Positions 23,102 to 33,318 are shown, counted from the first letter of the stretch. The stretch: DNA of 44,830 nt from Chlorokybus atmophyticus (GCA_009103225.1 RHPI01002402.1:959771-1004600), one strand, 5' to 3'. Notes: a model not told the origin generated them from the letters alone. Numbers and translations are program-made.

Positions 23102-23190
23102 TGTCACGAATTGGGATAAATCGTGACAGACTTCACTTATGGTAGTGTCTTTTACTACCATAGCCTAGTGGTCGGGCCCCAACTGTTACC
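23102..23190 (+). repeat. Right terminal repeat of the TRIM-like element
   Basis: An 89 bp copy of the left repeat with 8 substitutions, including the last base. Confidence 0.8.
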
Positions 23191-24075
23191 TTAATGTATA
23201 TATACGTTTCGTACATGTATATAGGGTGTGGCTCAAGTCTTTGCTATATTTATAAAGCCATTATACACATATGCATGTACGTATATTCTAAGTATATGTG
23301 TGTATGTGGATGCGTACATGTTTATATGCATGTACATATATTAAAAGTATATATGTGGATGATGCATAATTGTTTGTAGGTACGTAAGTATGTATGTGTT
23401 TGCACATGCTTATTCGTGCATATAGCCCATATGTCGCACATGTATGTTACAAATGCACGTCATATGAATATGCTCAACAATACATATAAATAACGCATTT
23501 TAACTTCGTTGCCCTCTTTGTAACCACGTAAGGCAGTTATGGAGGATGCTTACATCGGGTGTGATAGTGCTTTACATAGGGGAGTAATGTGCCTGGTGCA
23601 CGTTGGTTCCCACAAAAAATGTGCTTGGATCAAGGTTGTGCCTGAAATGAGTGTGATTACGGAGGAGGTTAGACTCAGCGACCAAGATTCTACGGTACAA
23701 TCTTAGTTGCTGGCTAAAGCTGTTAATGCGTATGTTATATGTGATAATGCATAGCTGCGCGTTCCATGCTGTAAATTGACATATATCAATATGCATTATA
23801 TTACGCACACACGCGTGCACGCCGTGGGCACAAATATCACAAAAACTGCTGATTATCAAGGGTCGTGCATGCTCGGGTTAGCTAACTTGTAAGAGTACGC
23901 ACATAGCCTGGCAATAGAAGTTGCAATGTATGAATGTGTGTCTGTGTGCGCATGCTCGTTCGCATGCTTACATGTGTGTGTGCTGATGATGGTGCATGCA
24001 TGCATGTAGCACGTGCAACAATGGAGTGCGCATGGCAACATTACGTCAACACGCATGATGCCCCCCCCCACCCCC
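23191..24075. other. Low-complexity AT-rich DNA, no gene seen
   Basis: At 23195-23470 there is TATATG/CATGTA-type low-complexity sequence like that left of the TRIM-like element. The rest has no recognisable coding region and ends in a C tract against an assembly gap. Confidence 0.5.
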
Positions 24076-24145
24076 NNNNNNNNNNNNNNNNNNNNNNNNN
24101 NNNNNNNNNNNNNNNNNNNNNNNNNNNNNNNNNNNNNNNNNNNNN
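24076..24145. other. Assembly gap (70 N)
   Basis: Seventy unknown bases flanked on both sides by long C runs. The true length is unknown. The C runs suggest a homopolymer or low-complexity assembly failure. Confidence 0.99.
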
Positions 24146-24884
24146 TTCCCCCCCCCCCCCCCCCCCCCCCTTGCTTACTTCTTATGCTGAAAAAATTCAT
24201 GCATTTATACAACGCTTTACAGGACCATGATTTTTTTCCATGGTAAATACAGCCCCCCCTCAATCAATAGAAGCCCCCCTCAGGTAGGATAACCCACCTC
24301 CACCCTCTTTCTATAATTTGTGTGGGGACTGTGTAAAGAAAAGAGCGTCGCAAATTTTACACGGTGACTGACCGGGGACTGCGGGACCAGCGAGTGTCTG
24401 AGCCTGCCTGAGCCTGCCTAATATGTCAATTTCGGACTGTTGGATTTTTCGTTGGCTTATGTGGACTGACGCAGACGACCGCGGGCCGAAAGTGGTTTTC
24501 AGTGGCACTGACCGGCCGAGAATTGTCAACTAAGTACTCTTTGATTGATGTGCATAGATGGCCGTTAGCCGATAGTTACGGACAGCTGACAGCAAAAGCC
24601 GGCAGTTTCCTTGCCGTTACACTGCTGTTGATATATGACCCTTCCTGTTTGACAAAAGTTGACAATTCTTGCCGTAAGCCAACATCAACATGTCATGCAG
24701 CTTGTACAAACCTTGGATTGATTAATTCGTCTTGCAGCTATAAGCCCACAATATATACAACATATTAGCAGTGGTGAGAGTATGTCCACTTGCAACTGAG
24801 TAGACGACTTGCGCATGAAACTACCTACAGTATTGAGTCAGGCTGTTGCACTCATGCGCAGCTTGTCAACTCGTGGTGCCTGTC
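24146..24884. other. No gene seen
   Basis: This stretch follows the gap. It starts with C-rich runs and CCCCCCTCA-type repeats (about 24250-24285). No open frame here shows recognisable motifs. Confidence 0.45.
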
Positions 24885-25045
24885 TCAGAACTCTTCCTCA
24901 ACCCCCTCCTCATGTTCCTCCCCCGACAAGTCTTCTGCTTCAACATCAGAGTCATCTTCATCTGCTGCCTCGCTCGCTGACAATATAGCGGCTACTACGT
25001 CCTTCAACTTAATGTCGGCACCTCGCCGTGCACGCGCATGCGCTT
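24885..25045 (-). CDS. Acidic protein fragment (possible C terminus)
   Basis: On the minus strand the frame reads basic RARRGADIKLKDVV, then an acidic tail with EAADEDDSDVEAEDLSGEE, ending EEEF and TGA at 24885-24887. The composition suggests a real coding end rather than chance, and the plus-strand reading is only a serine-rich shadow. No upstream exon could be joined with confidence. It may belong to the decayed mobile-element region to its right. Family not recognised. Confidence 0.35.
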
Positions 25046-25892
25046 GATGGTCGCTTAAAGAGTGACCACTTGCATCTGGTAATGCTATAAGAGTGGCATG
25101 CTGCCAGAGGACTAGCCCATCAGTATATGCATGCTTACCTTATCTTCCGCTTTGTCGCATGCCGGCAGGCAGACAGTCAGCCTGCCGCGCTGCTCTTAGT
25201 TCTCGCTAACCAACATGGCAAGCATACTGCTTAATTGCCATTGGAAACATTAAACTAGGTCATGGATTACCCGTTTGTAGTACTCCGCAGCTTCTCTTTT
25301 GCGACTTGTGAGCTCCCGCAAGTAGAAATGGGCTGAGCATCTGCGAGATTGGTCATGCTGTTCATGTGCATGACATCGGAGGCTGTGCATGTGGGTGTGC
25401 ATGTGGTATTGTCAGTGTATGTCACGTGCAAGATATTTGAGGCTGTGCATGTGCAAGATCAAAGAACCCTAGCATGTGGCATTGACAATGCATCGTAACC
25501 CACCTTGGTTATGCCAGTCTTCCCCTTGAATCATGTCGCCGTGGTCGCAGCTGCTGGTGGGTCGGATGCTTTTGGAGGCAACATCATGGTGTGCCTTTTC
25601 CCACTCGGAGGGGGAGCCCTATATGATATCGCCCAAGTCACTGTTGTCATTGGCTGTGCCCTTGGTAGGCATGGTGGGGTTTAACACCAAGGGCACCGCA
25701 CCGGCACCTTGCCCGCCCTGTGCGAACATGGGCTGTATCGTGGACCTCGACCACAACGCCCACTACGCCCCTGACAGCGCCGCTAACGATTCATCAAATG
25801 CCACATACCCTCAGCATCACCGCCATGTAAGGGCATAGCTTGGCGGGATCCATCTATGGTGTTTTTATGCGCAGGGACTGGCATTGCCATTA

Positions 25893-26035
25893 TACAAAGG
25901 TACAATTTCAATGGTACGTTGTGCCGGCAAAGGCATCTTCGTACCATTAAAACGGTACAATTAGGGTATTTATGCAAACTCACCCCACCTTAGACGTGCA
26001 ATGGCTCGATCGTACCATATTAATGGTACGACGGA
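25893..26035. repeat. Left cluster of GTACCAT/ATGGTAC inverted repeats
   Basis: ATGGTACG (25911-25918) and CGTACCAT (25940-25947) form an inverted pair. The near-palindrome CGTACCATATTAATGGTACG (26011-26030) has 8 bp arms and is followed by ACGGAGCC. A related motif, ATGGTACGACAGAGCC, starts at 33180, so this may mark one edge of a mobile region. Confidence 0.5.
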
Positions 26036-26179
26036 GCCGTCACGCCGTAAATGGTGGCTAAGTTTTCCGCGTATGGTATGCAAGGGTAGCGGCGGCAGAG
26101 GCGGCGGCGGCTGTGCGTGTTGCTAGATATGATGATGCAGGTTACACGGCGACACCTGTGTCGACGTCAGTAGTGAGCT

Positions 26180-27480
26180 ATGAGAGTCCGTTTTCCGTTT
26201 TGCCACATGCACTTCGCCACACACAACTCGGTTTACGTGCACATTGTTAGCAGCAGGGGGTGCAAGCAAATCAAGCTGTATGGCGGCCAGCGTCCATTAC
26301 AGTACGATGCGGGTCATGTTGAACCGGGGAGTTCGATCCAAGATGCGCACATGCTTGATGCGGAAGGACCCCTTCAGGAGACATACGCACAGCAGCAACA
26401 AGAGGAGGACGAAGTAAACGAGGGCTTGCGATGTGTGCGTGTGCCTGAGAATTCTGTGACACGCCAACATGGAAGTGGAGGCGTCCCTTTGCACGCGTCG
26501 AAATCCTGATGGTATGGCTCGGAGCATGCTCTTGCAGTGGCATTCGTGCAGTGCAACAACGGCCAAGGCCTGTCGGCCTCCGACATGGCGCGGATAATTA
26601 AGTGCATCCCAAATGCACACTTCCAGACGGAAAAGCTCCAGTGGGAGACCGGTGTGCATGTGGCCAGCTACCTCCGGACCATAATTGCTTTCACTCAGTC
26701 TGAGGTGTGTTTACGGTGTGCGGTGACGGATGATCCGCGCAAGCCTGGAGACTCTGAGGATCAGGACATCAGCATCACATATATGCCGGCTAAGGTCTGT
26801 GAAATGCAATATGCAATCGGAGGCCAACATGGCTGTTAATGCTGTTGGTCGGAGCGAGTATGGCTCGCGCGGTTGTATGGCAATCCACATGCCGGTAATG
26901 GCTGCAATCTCCGGTACAGTGGTGATGAGCACATCTTTGGCCATCTTTCACGGGCGATTGATGGAAGGATGTTGAGGTGGATCTGAGGAGAGAGGTGGGG
27001 GAAGCGTCCAACTTGGCGCCTACCATTCTGTACAGTGCTAGCAACATGGGGGTTGTTATGATAGCGCTTCTGCCGGTGGTTCACGCAGTGGCCAGGCATC
27101 CCACCTGGGCGCAGGGCAAGGAGTCGTCCTTAATTTGAAAACGTGAGATTTTTTATGACGCTTTGAATGTAGTGTTAGGGGATGTGAAGCGGGCGAGCTG
27201 GGACGGTCGGCAGCTCATCGCCTCGAATGGCATCAAGCATCGTGTGTTTCCCGCACTTGCCAACTACATCAGCGACTTGCAGGTAGTGGGCATGCATGGT
27301 TGTAACCGGATGCAGCCTCCCGGCTAACAGTGCATGGTGGATGTTGTCAGTGGAGCATCTAAGTTGGTTGTGGTGCAGAAGACTGCCACACTTGCACGCA
27401 CTGTGTCGGGCAACCAAACACGACATCCTTGCGATGTCTGTCTTGTCCCTAAATCAGATCTGTTGCGAGTGACATTCTCC
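26180..27480 (+). pseudogene. Decayed DDE-type transposase, possibly Plavaka/CACTA-like
   Basis: Coding traces run in shifting plus-strand frames. An acidic Gln-rich stretch (26360-26440) precedes a segment with GLSASDMARIIKCI and LQWETGVHV (26560-26680). Next come IFGHL and then, in another frame, FTGD-stop-WKDVEVDLRREVG (about 26930-27000), with TGA at 26959-26961. Then come LAPTILYSASNMGVVMIALLPVV (in two parts), YDALNVVLGDVKRASWDG, HRVFPALANYISDLQ (about 27240-27280) and HPCDVCLVPKSDLL near 27425-27465. The order of a helical segment, a GD..W block, a SD-like block, an ALLPV block, a VFP.L..YI..L block and a Cys pair resembles Plavaka/KDZ-type transposases. That family assignment is from memory of the pattern and not certain. 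The frameshift and in-frame stop make it non-functional. Confidence 0.4.
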
Positions 27481-27499
27481 CCTCCGGCGCGCAGAACAT

Positions 27500-27920
27500 T
27501 GCGTGCCCCGTCAGCTGATGTGTATGCGAATACGTTGTGCCCTCTGAAGTTTATGGTTTGTGGTCGATCACCGTCATCAAATACTATACGGTGCTGCCCT
27601 GCAAAGCCATTTTCCATTGCACCATGCGTATATGATGCGTCCGTAATCTCGCACGCCAAGAAGTGATGCTGACCTGACGCTTGCTTAAATGATTCCACAA
27701 CGCCCGCGTACCATTCCCCATCCAGTGGCCAATGCACCACGACACACCGATCAGCTGCTCGCATCCCAACAAAAATGCCTTTTGCATCCGATGCAATGCG
27801 CTGTCCAACGGTCAATGGTCTGCCTCCTCTACAGCGGCCAGGGGGTGGAACTGCCCACGCCCACACTGTGGAAGACTGCTCTAAATGCGACAATAGCTTC
27901 ACCATGCATGAAATAAGCAT
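27500..27920 (-). CDS. Tudor-like domain protein fragment, two exons
   Basis: On the minus strand an exon ending at 27674 joins an exon starting at 27598 through a clean GT-AG intron (CAG|GTCAGC, TTTGCAG|GG). The join restores a Tudor/Agenet-like pattern: VVHWPLDGEWYAGVV, then a turn, then HRIVFDDGDRPQTINF. Such domains bind methylated lysine or arginine in chromatin proteins. The 5' end (27920) is only the limit of the open frame, and the 3' end near 27500 is unclear. It lies tail to tail with the transposase relic, so it may be cargo of the mobile region or a captured host exon. The spliced pattern argues that it was once a working gene. Confidence 0.5.
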
Positions 27921-28217
27921 GCGCCCAACATAACATGCAGTGATACGTCGCTGTCCACTCTACCGAATTACCTCCACAGCATCCACCACCTGTCCACTAA
28001 CCACTTGTCCCGGTGTTGTCTATGTGAAGAGGCGCATGGGTTCCCCTCGCCACTTGAAGCATGAGCGCGAGCACGATTCGCACACGCACTGCACGCAATC
28101 AAAAAACTCGGGTTCCTTGCACAGCACTTTGCCGAGGCGGCAGCCAAACACGTCAACATTGTGTGTGGTGTGATGTCAGCAAGCAGCACTAAAACCGTGG
28201 CACACTGTCTGCACTCG

Positions 28218-28469
28218 CTAGCATTCGGTCAAGTGTGCTCGCATTTGCTGCCTACGGCCATTGGCACATACGTACGCATTGCATTGTGGGCACACTAAGC
28301 ATGGTCTCCTAGGTGAGGGGGATTCAACTGCTGCCGCCGACATCATGCAAGATATGAATCGGCACCACTGCCCACAAACTGAGCGAGACTTTAGGGTATG
28401 GGCATCTGACTGCACTGACTCATGCGCCGGGCAGTCATCATACACATGTACACCCAGTGCTTCCAACAA
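28218..28469 (-). CDS. Cys/His-rich fragment, possible zinc-binding
   Basis: The minus-strand frame contains CLVCPQCNAYVC and, 14 residues on, HLTEC near its end (28218-28310), a plausible zinc-binding cluster. Upstream in the same frame is VHVYDDCPAHESV, which recurs in the next repeat copy (about 28905). I do not recognise the family. The stretch is probably an exon set of the minus-strand mobile-element gene. Confidence 0.3.
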   Translation of the reverse strand: MLEALGVHVYDDCPAHESVQSDAHTLKSRSVCGQWCRFISCMMSAAAVESPSPRRPCLVCPQCNAYVCANGRRQQMRAHLTEC

Positions 28470-28760
28470 CAGCAGATCTCGGGTGCACCATGCACCATAC
28501 TACAACTATACATGTACCTACAAGGTTCACATGTGTTCAACAAAACTTCAATATGCACAATTGTTAGGCGGGGGCCAAATCACTATCAACACATTGGCGT
28601 CTTGAAGCAGGCGTGGCGACCAAAACGGGTGAGGTTGCTTGCAGCACGAACATGCTTGTAGCTTCTTTCATTTATTTGCCATGTTCTTTTTATGTGATAT
28701 GATGCAGACATGGCACACCGCTTGCTTGCAATAAGGCGTCTCCCCATCTGCTTGGGGGGG
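28411..28760. repeat. Tandem duplication, copy 1 (decayed)
   Basis: About 350 bp closely matching 28893-29248, offset 482 bp. This copy has lost coding capacity on the minus strand: a TGA (28668-28670) stands where copy 2 has a sense codon inside the RING exon, and the CPMC pair has become CSCC. A single n lies just beyond it at 28762. Confidence 0.75.
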
Positions 28761-28892
28761 GNTACAGTACCAGGATGCTCGCATACTACCACAATCGTAG
28801 AGTAATACTGTGTTGTCATTCCATGAAATCCAGAGCGCTGTCCGAGTTTGTTGCTGTCAACCACGCTCTGAACCAGCGAGGTATGTAAGCCA

Positions 28893-29248
28893 TGCACTGA
28901 CTCATGCGCCGGGCAGTCATCATACACATGTACAGCCAAAGCTTCTGACAACAGCAGACCTCGGGTGCACCATGCACCATGCTGCAACTATATATGTACC
29001 TACATGGTTCACATGTATTCAACACAAAACTGCAATATATGCACAATTGTCATCAAAGCGGGGGCCAAATCACCGTTGACACATTGGCGTCTTGCAGTGG
29101 GCGTGGCGACCAAAACGGGTGAGGTTGCTTGCACATGGGACACGCTTGTAGCTCCTTTGATTTATTTGCCATATGCTTCTGTTGGTATATAATGCAGACA
29201 TGGCACATCGCATGCTTGCAACAGGGCGTCTCCTCATCCGCTGGGGGT
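28893..29248. repeat. Tandem duplication, copy 2 (open RING exon)
   Basis: Second copy of the 28411-28760 unit. Its minus strand keeps an open RING-finger exon. Confidence 0.75.
29053..29240 (-). CDS. RING-finger C-terminal exon
   Basis: An acceptor, CCCACCCCCAG, precedes 61 codons and a TGA (29053-29055). The product carries CCKHAMCHVC, 18 residues, then CPMCKQPHPFW. This gives C-x-H-x2-C-x2-C and C-P-x-C, the last three-quarters of a RING; the first Cys pair should be in an upstream exon (not identified). RING domains usually recruit E2 enzymes for ubiquitin transfer. The exon is duplicated and broken in the neighbouring copy. Its place in a transposon-rich block suggests element cargo or a captured exon. 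Confidence 0.5.
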
Positions 29249-29394
29249 GGGTGGGCTCTTCAATGCGACAATTCAGCACGCATGGTGCATGCGGGTGTGC
29301 AAGCTGCCTCTGCCACCAAACTCTATTATCGCGCAGGCGCAGCGACTCCCATTTGAATGGCGCAGCATTACGCTCCACTGCCTGCTCGAGCACC

Positions 29395-29908
29395 TGACGC
29401 CCATCTGCCGCTATACACCACCTGCTGGTCTTGGTGGTCTCGTCCAGCGTTCATCCAGGCCCTCAACATGGCTGTCGTCACTCGTGTACTCACCCGCATC
29501 GTCATCTTCGTCGAGCTTCTACAGAATCAGCTCGACATGCCGTATGACATACAGCCACTGCCAACCAAAGCACGCCAAGTACAGCTCAAATGGTTTTACT
29601 TGCCACCCAGTATATTTGCTCAGGTAGTGGCACACATCTCGACCCGCATTGGTCGAAATCAATAGGTGCATCTGTTGCAGCAGGTCGAAGTTCTGCTCCG
29701 CGGATAGCTCTTGCACATTGCCGGGTTGCTGCGGCAGCAACAACACCATTCTATTAAGGACGGCGAGGGGCAACAATATACTACAGATGGCCATGTCGTG
29801 TTGGGGTTCCAACCATGGCCAATCCCTTGAGGTCTGCTCTGAACGCACTCTCCGCGTTTGCTCCCACTCATTGCATACTTTTGTCACCCACCTCAAGGCA
29901 TGCCGCAT
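29395..29908 (-). pseudogene. Unrecognised protein fragment with in-frame TAG
   Basis: The minus-strand frame carries QNFDLLQQMHLLIS and GRDVCHYLSKYTGWQV, then VIRHVELIL, an in-frame TAG (29519-29521) and KLDEDDDAGEYTSDD. The same frame on both sides of the stop suggests a nonsense change, perhaps from CAG, or a missed small intron. The YLSKYTG stretch faintly recalls Helitron Rep proteins (Y..KY), but no catalytic HUH motif was seen, so I do not assign it. Confidence 0.35.
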
Positions 29909-30157
29909 GCGGTGATGCAGCGCGTGCTTAGCATATTAGAGGGCGATTAACTCCTTTGCACTACGAGTCAGCCCCTCAAAGCGTCTGCGCATCGATGGTT
30001 TGAGCTTAGGCAGCTCATGTCGTACGTGGCTGTTTCTCTGGAAGATGCTGAGCAGCCACATGACGCTGTAAACCCGCCTGTGCCTATTCAGGACACGCAG
30101 TCAGCCTTAATGCGGCTTTAAGGCGCTGTGCTTCTTCTGACTACATGTATCCATGCC

Positions 30158-31207
30158 TCACCTTTGCTTTTTTGCTCCCGTCAGCGTCCCTTCATCCAAA
30201 ATCCTTCCTTTTTTGTTGTGGTCGGCCTGCACATTTTGGCAGGCGCTCTCCGTGGCACTGTCACTCGAAGAAGGTAAGGCGTTATCTTCTTGCTCCACAG
30301 CCTTGCGCTTGTTGGTTGCCTCCCGTTCCTCCACGATCTCATGTTGCGCCATGAGGTCGAGCATGCAGCTTTTGTCCTTGAGCGCCAGTTTTAGGACACC
30401 TCGATCAATCTCTTTACCACCAAGACAGGTTGAGATGAATGTGGCAAGCTTGGAGGGAGAGGGCGAGCTACCGATGCTTCTTAATGGAGATGCCTCCGGA
30501 TGGTTAGAGTGCCGTGGCAAGTGAGTCTCCGCGGTTGGAAGGGAGGGTGCTGAATTGTTATTGCGAGCATGTGGCTGTGGTTGAGGGGAGGCAGGAAGTG
30601 CAGAACGGACGGCTACTATTTGCCTAGCACACGAAGGTAAGGCCTGAGGCGTTGGCGCATCACCCTAGGGAGCAGCCGGTGGTAGTGAGGGATTGGCCAC
30701 GCCATTTTGCCACTCTCCGATCAGATCTGTTACCTCCGGTGGCACTTCATGCATAGCCCATGACCATTGTTCGGTGCTTTCATGCTTGAGGAGCAAAAAG
30801 TGTGCTTCTAGCTCATCAGGAGCAGTGTTGCCCACCACCAGGACTGAGGCTTGGGGGCTTGTTTAATTTCCAACTCAAACTGCGCTGCCGGGCCGTGGCA
30901 CCCACTCCCCATGCTCGTGCTGAACGGTCACGCAGTCAATCAACAAACCCAGCTTGTTGGCAAACATGGTCATCTGTGGATGCTCCACGTACACATCCTT
31001 TCTCCGCACGAGCTGTCACACCTTGGCCATGGCTATGTCAATGTTGCAATTGACATCAGCCAACATGGTCGCAGGCTGCTTGTCGTAATACTGCGCCATC
31101 TCTCCCGCGGCACCAATGGCTCTGCAGAAGTCTAAGATTCCGCTCACCACGCCTACATCAACAGCCTTTGCGGTGATTTTTGCGGAGAGTGTCCCCCTTG
31201 CCGTCAT
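30158..31207 (-). pseudogene. Decayed OTU-like and linker region
   Basis: A minus-strand frame starting near 31207 reads FCRAIGAAGEMAQYY, then in-frame TGA (31016-31018), then QLVRRKDVYVEHPQMTMFA and HEHGEWVPRPG. After a frame change near 30880 it continues VLVVGNTAPDELEAHFLLL, then a Pro/Ser-rich linker with TAG (30665-30667). It ends in a basic/acidic helical tail, EREATNKRKAVEQED, to a stop at 30158. The order FRAIG, a V.VEHP...A block, an I.V segment and a final hydrophobic strand resembles OTU cysteine proteases, but the catalytic D-G-N-C is not visible. The region is not translatable as it stands. Confidence 0.3.
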
Positions 31208-31462
31208 TGTCTATGGTGTCCAGCATGACCCCAAATTTGCTCAAGCTGGGGCGCTTGTGATCATCCAGGACACTTTGCGCTATGGATGGCCTGGCAAGAA
31301 ACACACAATGATAGACTCAATTACCATTCGTTGGCGCATTGAAGTGGTCCCATGAGGCGAGCTGGCCACCTAGCATGACCTATTGTCTGTACGCGGGTTG
31401 CGGCCAGCTTCTTTAATGACTCGCTGGCAGGTGGTGACCCCTGCTACATGCGTATACAGCAC

Positions 31463-33110
31463 TCAAATGGTGTGTCCAACAATCGACGGCAAGAGACACA
31501 GTGACAGATAAAGTACCTGAGCTTGGGGCAGACTGCCGGCTTCAACTTGCAGCGGGTGGGGTAAGGTAGGTGCAAAAGCCATATCAGTTGTTGCATTGTG
31601 CTGTGGTCTCGCCGATTGTGGCAAGAAGGGTTGTTGCCCCGCAATCACCGGTGCTGCTCGTGGAGGAGACGGCAGTGCATGAAGGCCTGGTGCCGTGGAA
31701 GGTGGATGGTTTCCGGGCTGCGAGGGGAGCAGGTGCGGCAGGTGAGACCACCTGTGCATGCAGCAAGAGGGGCTGTATATAGAGCACAGAACAAGATGGC
31801 TCACGATGTTGCAAAAGACGAGTATAAGAATATGCATGTGCTTGACGCATTGTTACCAAGGCACACTCATAAAAGACAGCGACTTACTTTACTGTACCGT
31901 TAGCTGCATGGAGCAGGGGAAGCCATGGGGCTGACAGGGTGGTATTGGGTGCACTCTCCCCGCCACCCTTAATCGCAGTCTCGTCATGGAGCTCATGAGC
32001 CATGGGCACAGGATGCGACACTGCCTCAATGAACATGTCGGGATTCAACAGGCCAACATGCATGTTAAATTGATGCTGCATTGCCGCCGCGCCCAGCAAA
32101 TGGGATTGAAGGACTAGTGATGATGGGATCGAATCCAGGTTGGCACAGGAGCTCCAACAGGACCTAGTGCACTGTGGCGCTGTCAACCAATCACATATGG
32201 GTTAGCTGCATGCTTGCGACATTGTAATTGCAATAGTCAATTGCGTCACAACATCATCAGAGCTGTTTCGAACAGTCACTTGCGGCATTGCTGGTTGATG
32301 GCATCAACTTGATGCACAAATGATTGCATAAACTGCGTCATTGCTAATTAATGCACTACTGGTTCAATACAGGATGAATCGCCACGCACTCGTGTGCTCA
32401 AACTCAGCCTACTTCGTTCGGCACGCGCGCGACACTTTGCACGCTCACGCACATCCTGGCATGCAAAGGTAGGCATGCATCGGAGGTGCATGCAATAAAT
32501 ATGCATACTGAGATTGGCAACAACATACCGCCCAGCTCTGTCTATCTGCTCTGGCTTCCGCAATATCGGCTTGACTGTGGGGTGGGTAAGGTGAATAGTG
32601 GAGGCCTGCATTCACGCTACATGTATCACATGCACTGCCCAAAAATACAGCTTTCTCTTGCAAGGAAATGCATGTGACTATTGAGCGTACCTCTGCATTC
32701 CTTTGTGCTTGTTCCCACAGTCGCAATGGGTCTCGCATGGTTTTGATAAGGGGCTCCAAGGACTGCAGCTCCTGATCCACACCTTGTTGCAGAAAGCGAT
32801 CCACCAAGCAGCTCTCTGTGTGAAGATGGTCCTTGATGGCTTGCATGCTAGTTTATCCAATGTTGGTAATGCATGTTGGACAGCCCCATTGCTGACGCCT
32901 GCCATGATCCACGACTTGGCGTCCGGTATTTGCTGGCTTTGCTGCTCGAACTCTTACGACCACAACTTCTCGCAAGATGTGCCACGCTGCCGCCGCCGCT
33001 GCCGCATCCTCCAACTCCTCTTGGTCCTCTGCCTCCTTATGGAACCCAGGACCATGCCTGATATTCGCCCCCTCATCGACATGATGCCCCTGCGTGCCAT
33101 CATTTGGCCA
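31463..33110 (-). pseudogene. Minus-strand exon fragments, low complexity
   Basis: Several minus-strand stretches look coding. Near 32870-33100 is an acidic/Ala-rich helix (EAEDQEELEDAAAAAAAWHI). A TAA follows, then TESCLVDRFLQQGVDQELQSL to about 32690 with a good donor, GAG|GTACGC. Further on are HLTHPTVKPILRKPEQIDRAG near 32540 and a Pro-rich stretch near 31500-31760. I could not join them into one frame. They may be the 5' exons of the gene carrying the OTU-like, unrecognised and RING fragments to their left. Confidence 0.25.
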
Positions 33111-33179
33111 TAAATAAAGCTGTGTTGGTGAATGCACGCTAATTTCCATTACGGATGGTCGAGCAATGCCTCTGTATTG

Positions 33180-33245
33180 ATGGTACGACAGAGCCATTGT
33201 ATACAAATGGCTAGGGTTGGACGAGAGATTCCTTTGTCGTACCAT
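33180..33245. repeat. Right GTACCAT inverted repeat
   Basis: ATGGTACGACA (33180-33190) and TGTCGTACCAT (33235-33245) are perfect 11 bp inverted repeats. The first matches the motif at 26023 in the left cluster, including the following GAGCC. Confidence 0.6.
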
Positions 33246-33272
33246 AAATGTTATGTCACACCCATTGTTACC

Positions 33273-33318
33273 AAAGGTTGTACAAAGCATGGATGGTCCA
33301 ATGCTTTGTACAACCTTT
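33273..33318. repeat. Perfect 18 bp hairpin
   Basis: AAAGGTTGTACAAAGCAT (33273-33290) and its exact reverse complement (33301-33318) are separated by 10 bases. It lies just outside the GTACCAT inverted repeat and may be a small inverted-repeat element or a transposon end structure. Confidence 0.8.

Larger units (their letters stand above)
22720..23190 (+). mobile_element. TRIM-like miniature LTR retrotransposon, non-autonomous
   Basis: Two direct repeats of exactly 89 bp (22720-22808 and 23102-23190) begin TGTCACGAATTGGG and differ at 8 positions. One base after the left repeat lies TGGTAACGGAGC (22810-22821), close to the plant initiator-tRNA-Met primer-binding site TGGTATCAGAGC. Directly before the right repeat is a purine run, GGGGAGGAA (to 23101). 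The 293 bp interior has no credible protein. Flanking 5-mers are tcaat (22715-22719) and ttaat (23191-23195), a possible target duplication with one change. The order LTR, PBS, interior, PPT, LTR matches terminal-repeat retrotransposons in miniature, which move with proteins from other elements. The right repeat ends in C rather than the expected A. Confidence 0.8.

Noticed and set aside
22540-23470. CRISPR-like or satellite array
   Set aside because: The TATATG/CATGTA sequence is irregular low-complexity DNA without constant repeat and spacer units.
25533-25838. 101-codon plus-strand frame as a gene
   Set aside because: Both strands are open and neither shows motifs or convincing splice sites. 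It may be part of the decayed element, but I cannot support a call.
29395-29908. Helitron Rep/helicase gene
   Set aside because: Only a weak Y..KY resemblance; no HUH motif, no helicase motifs and no CTRR-type 3' hairpin found.
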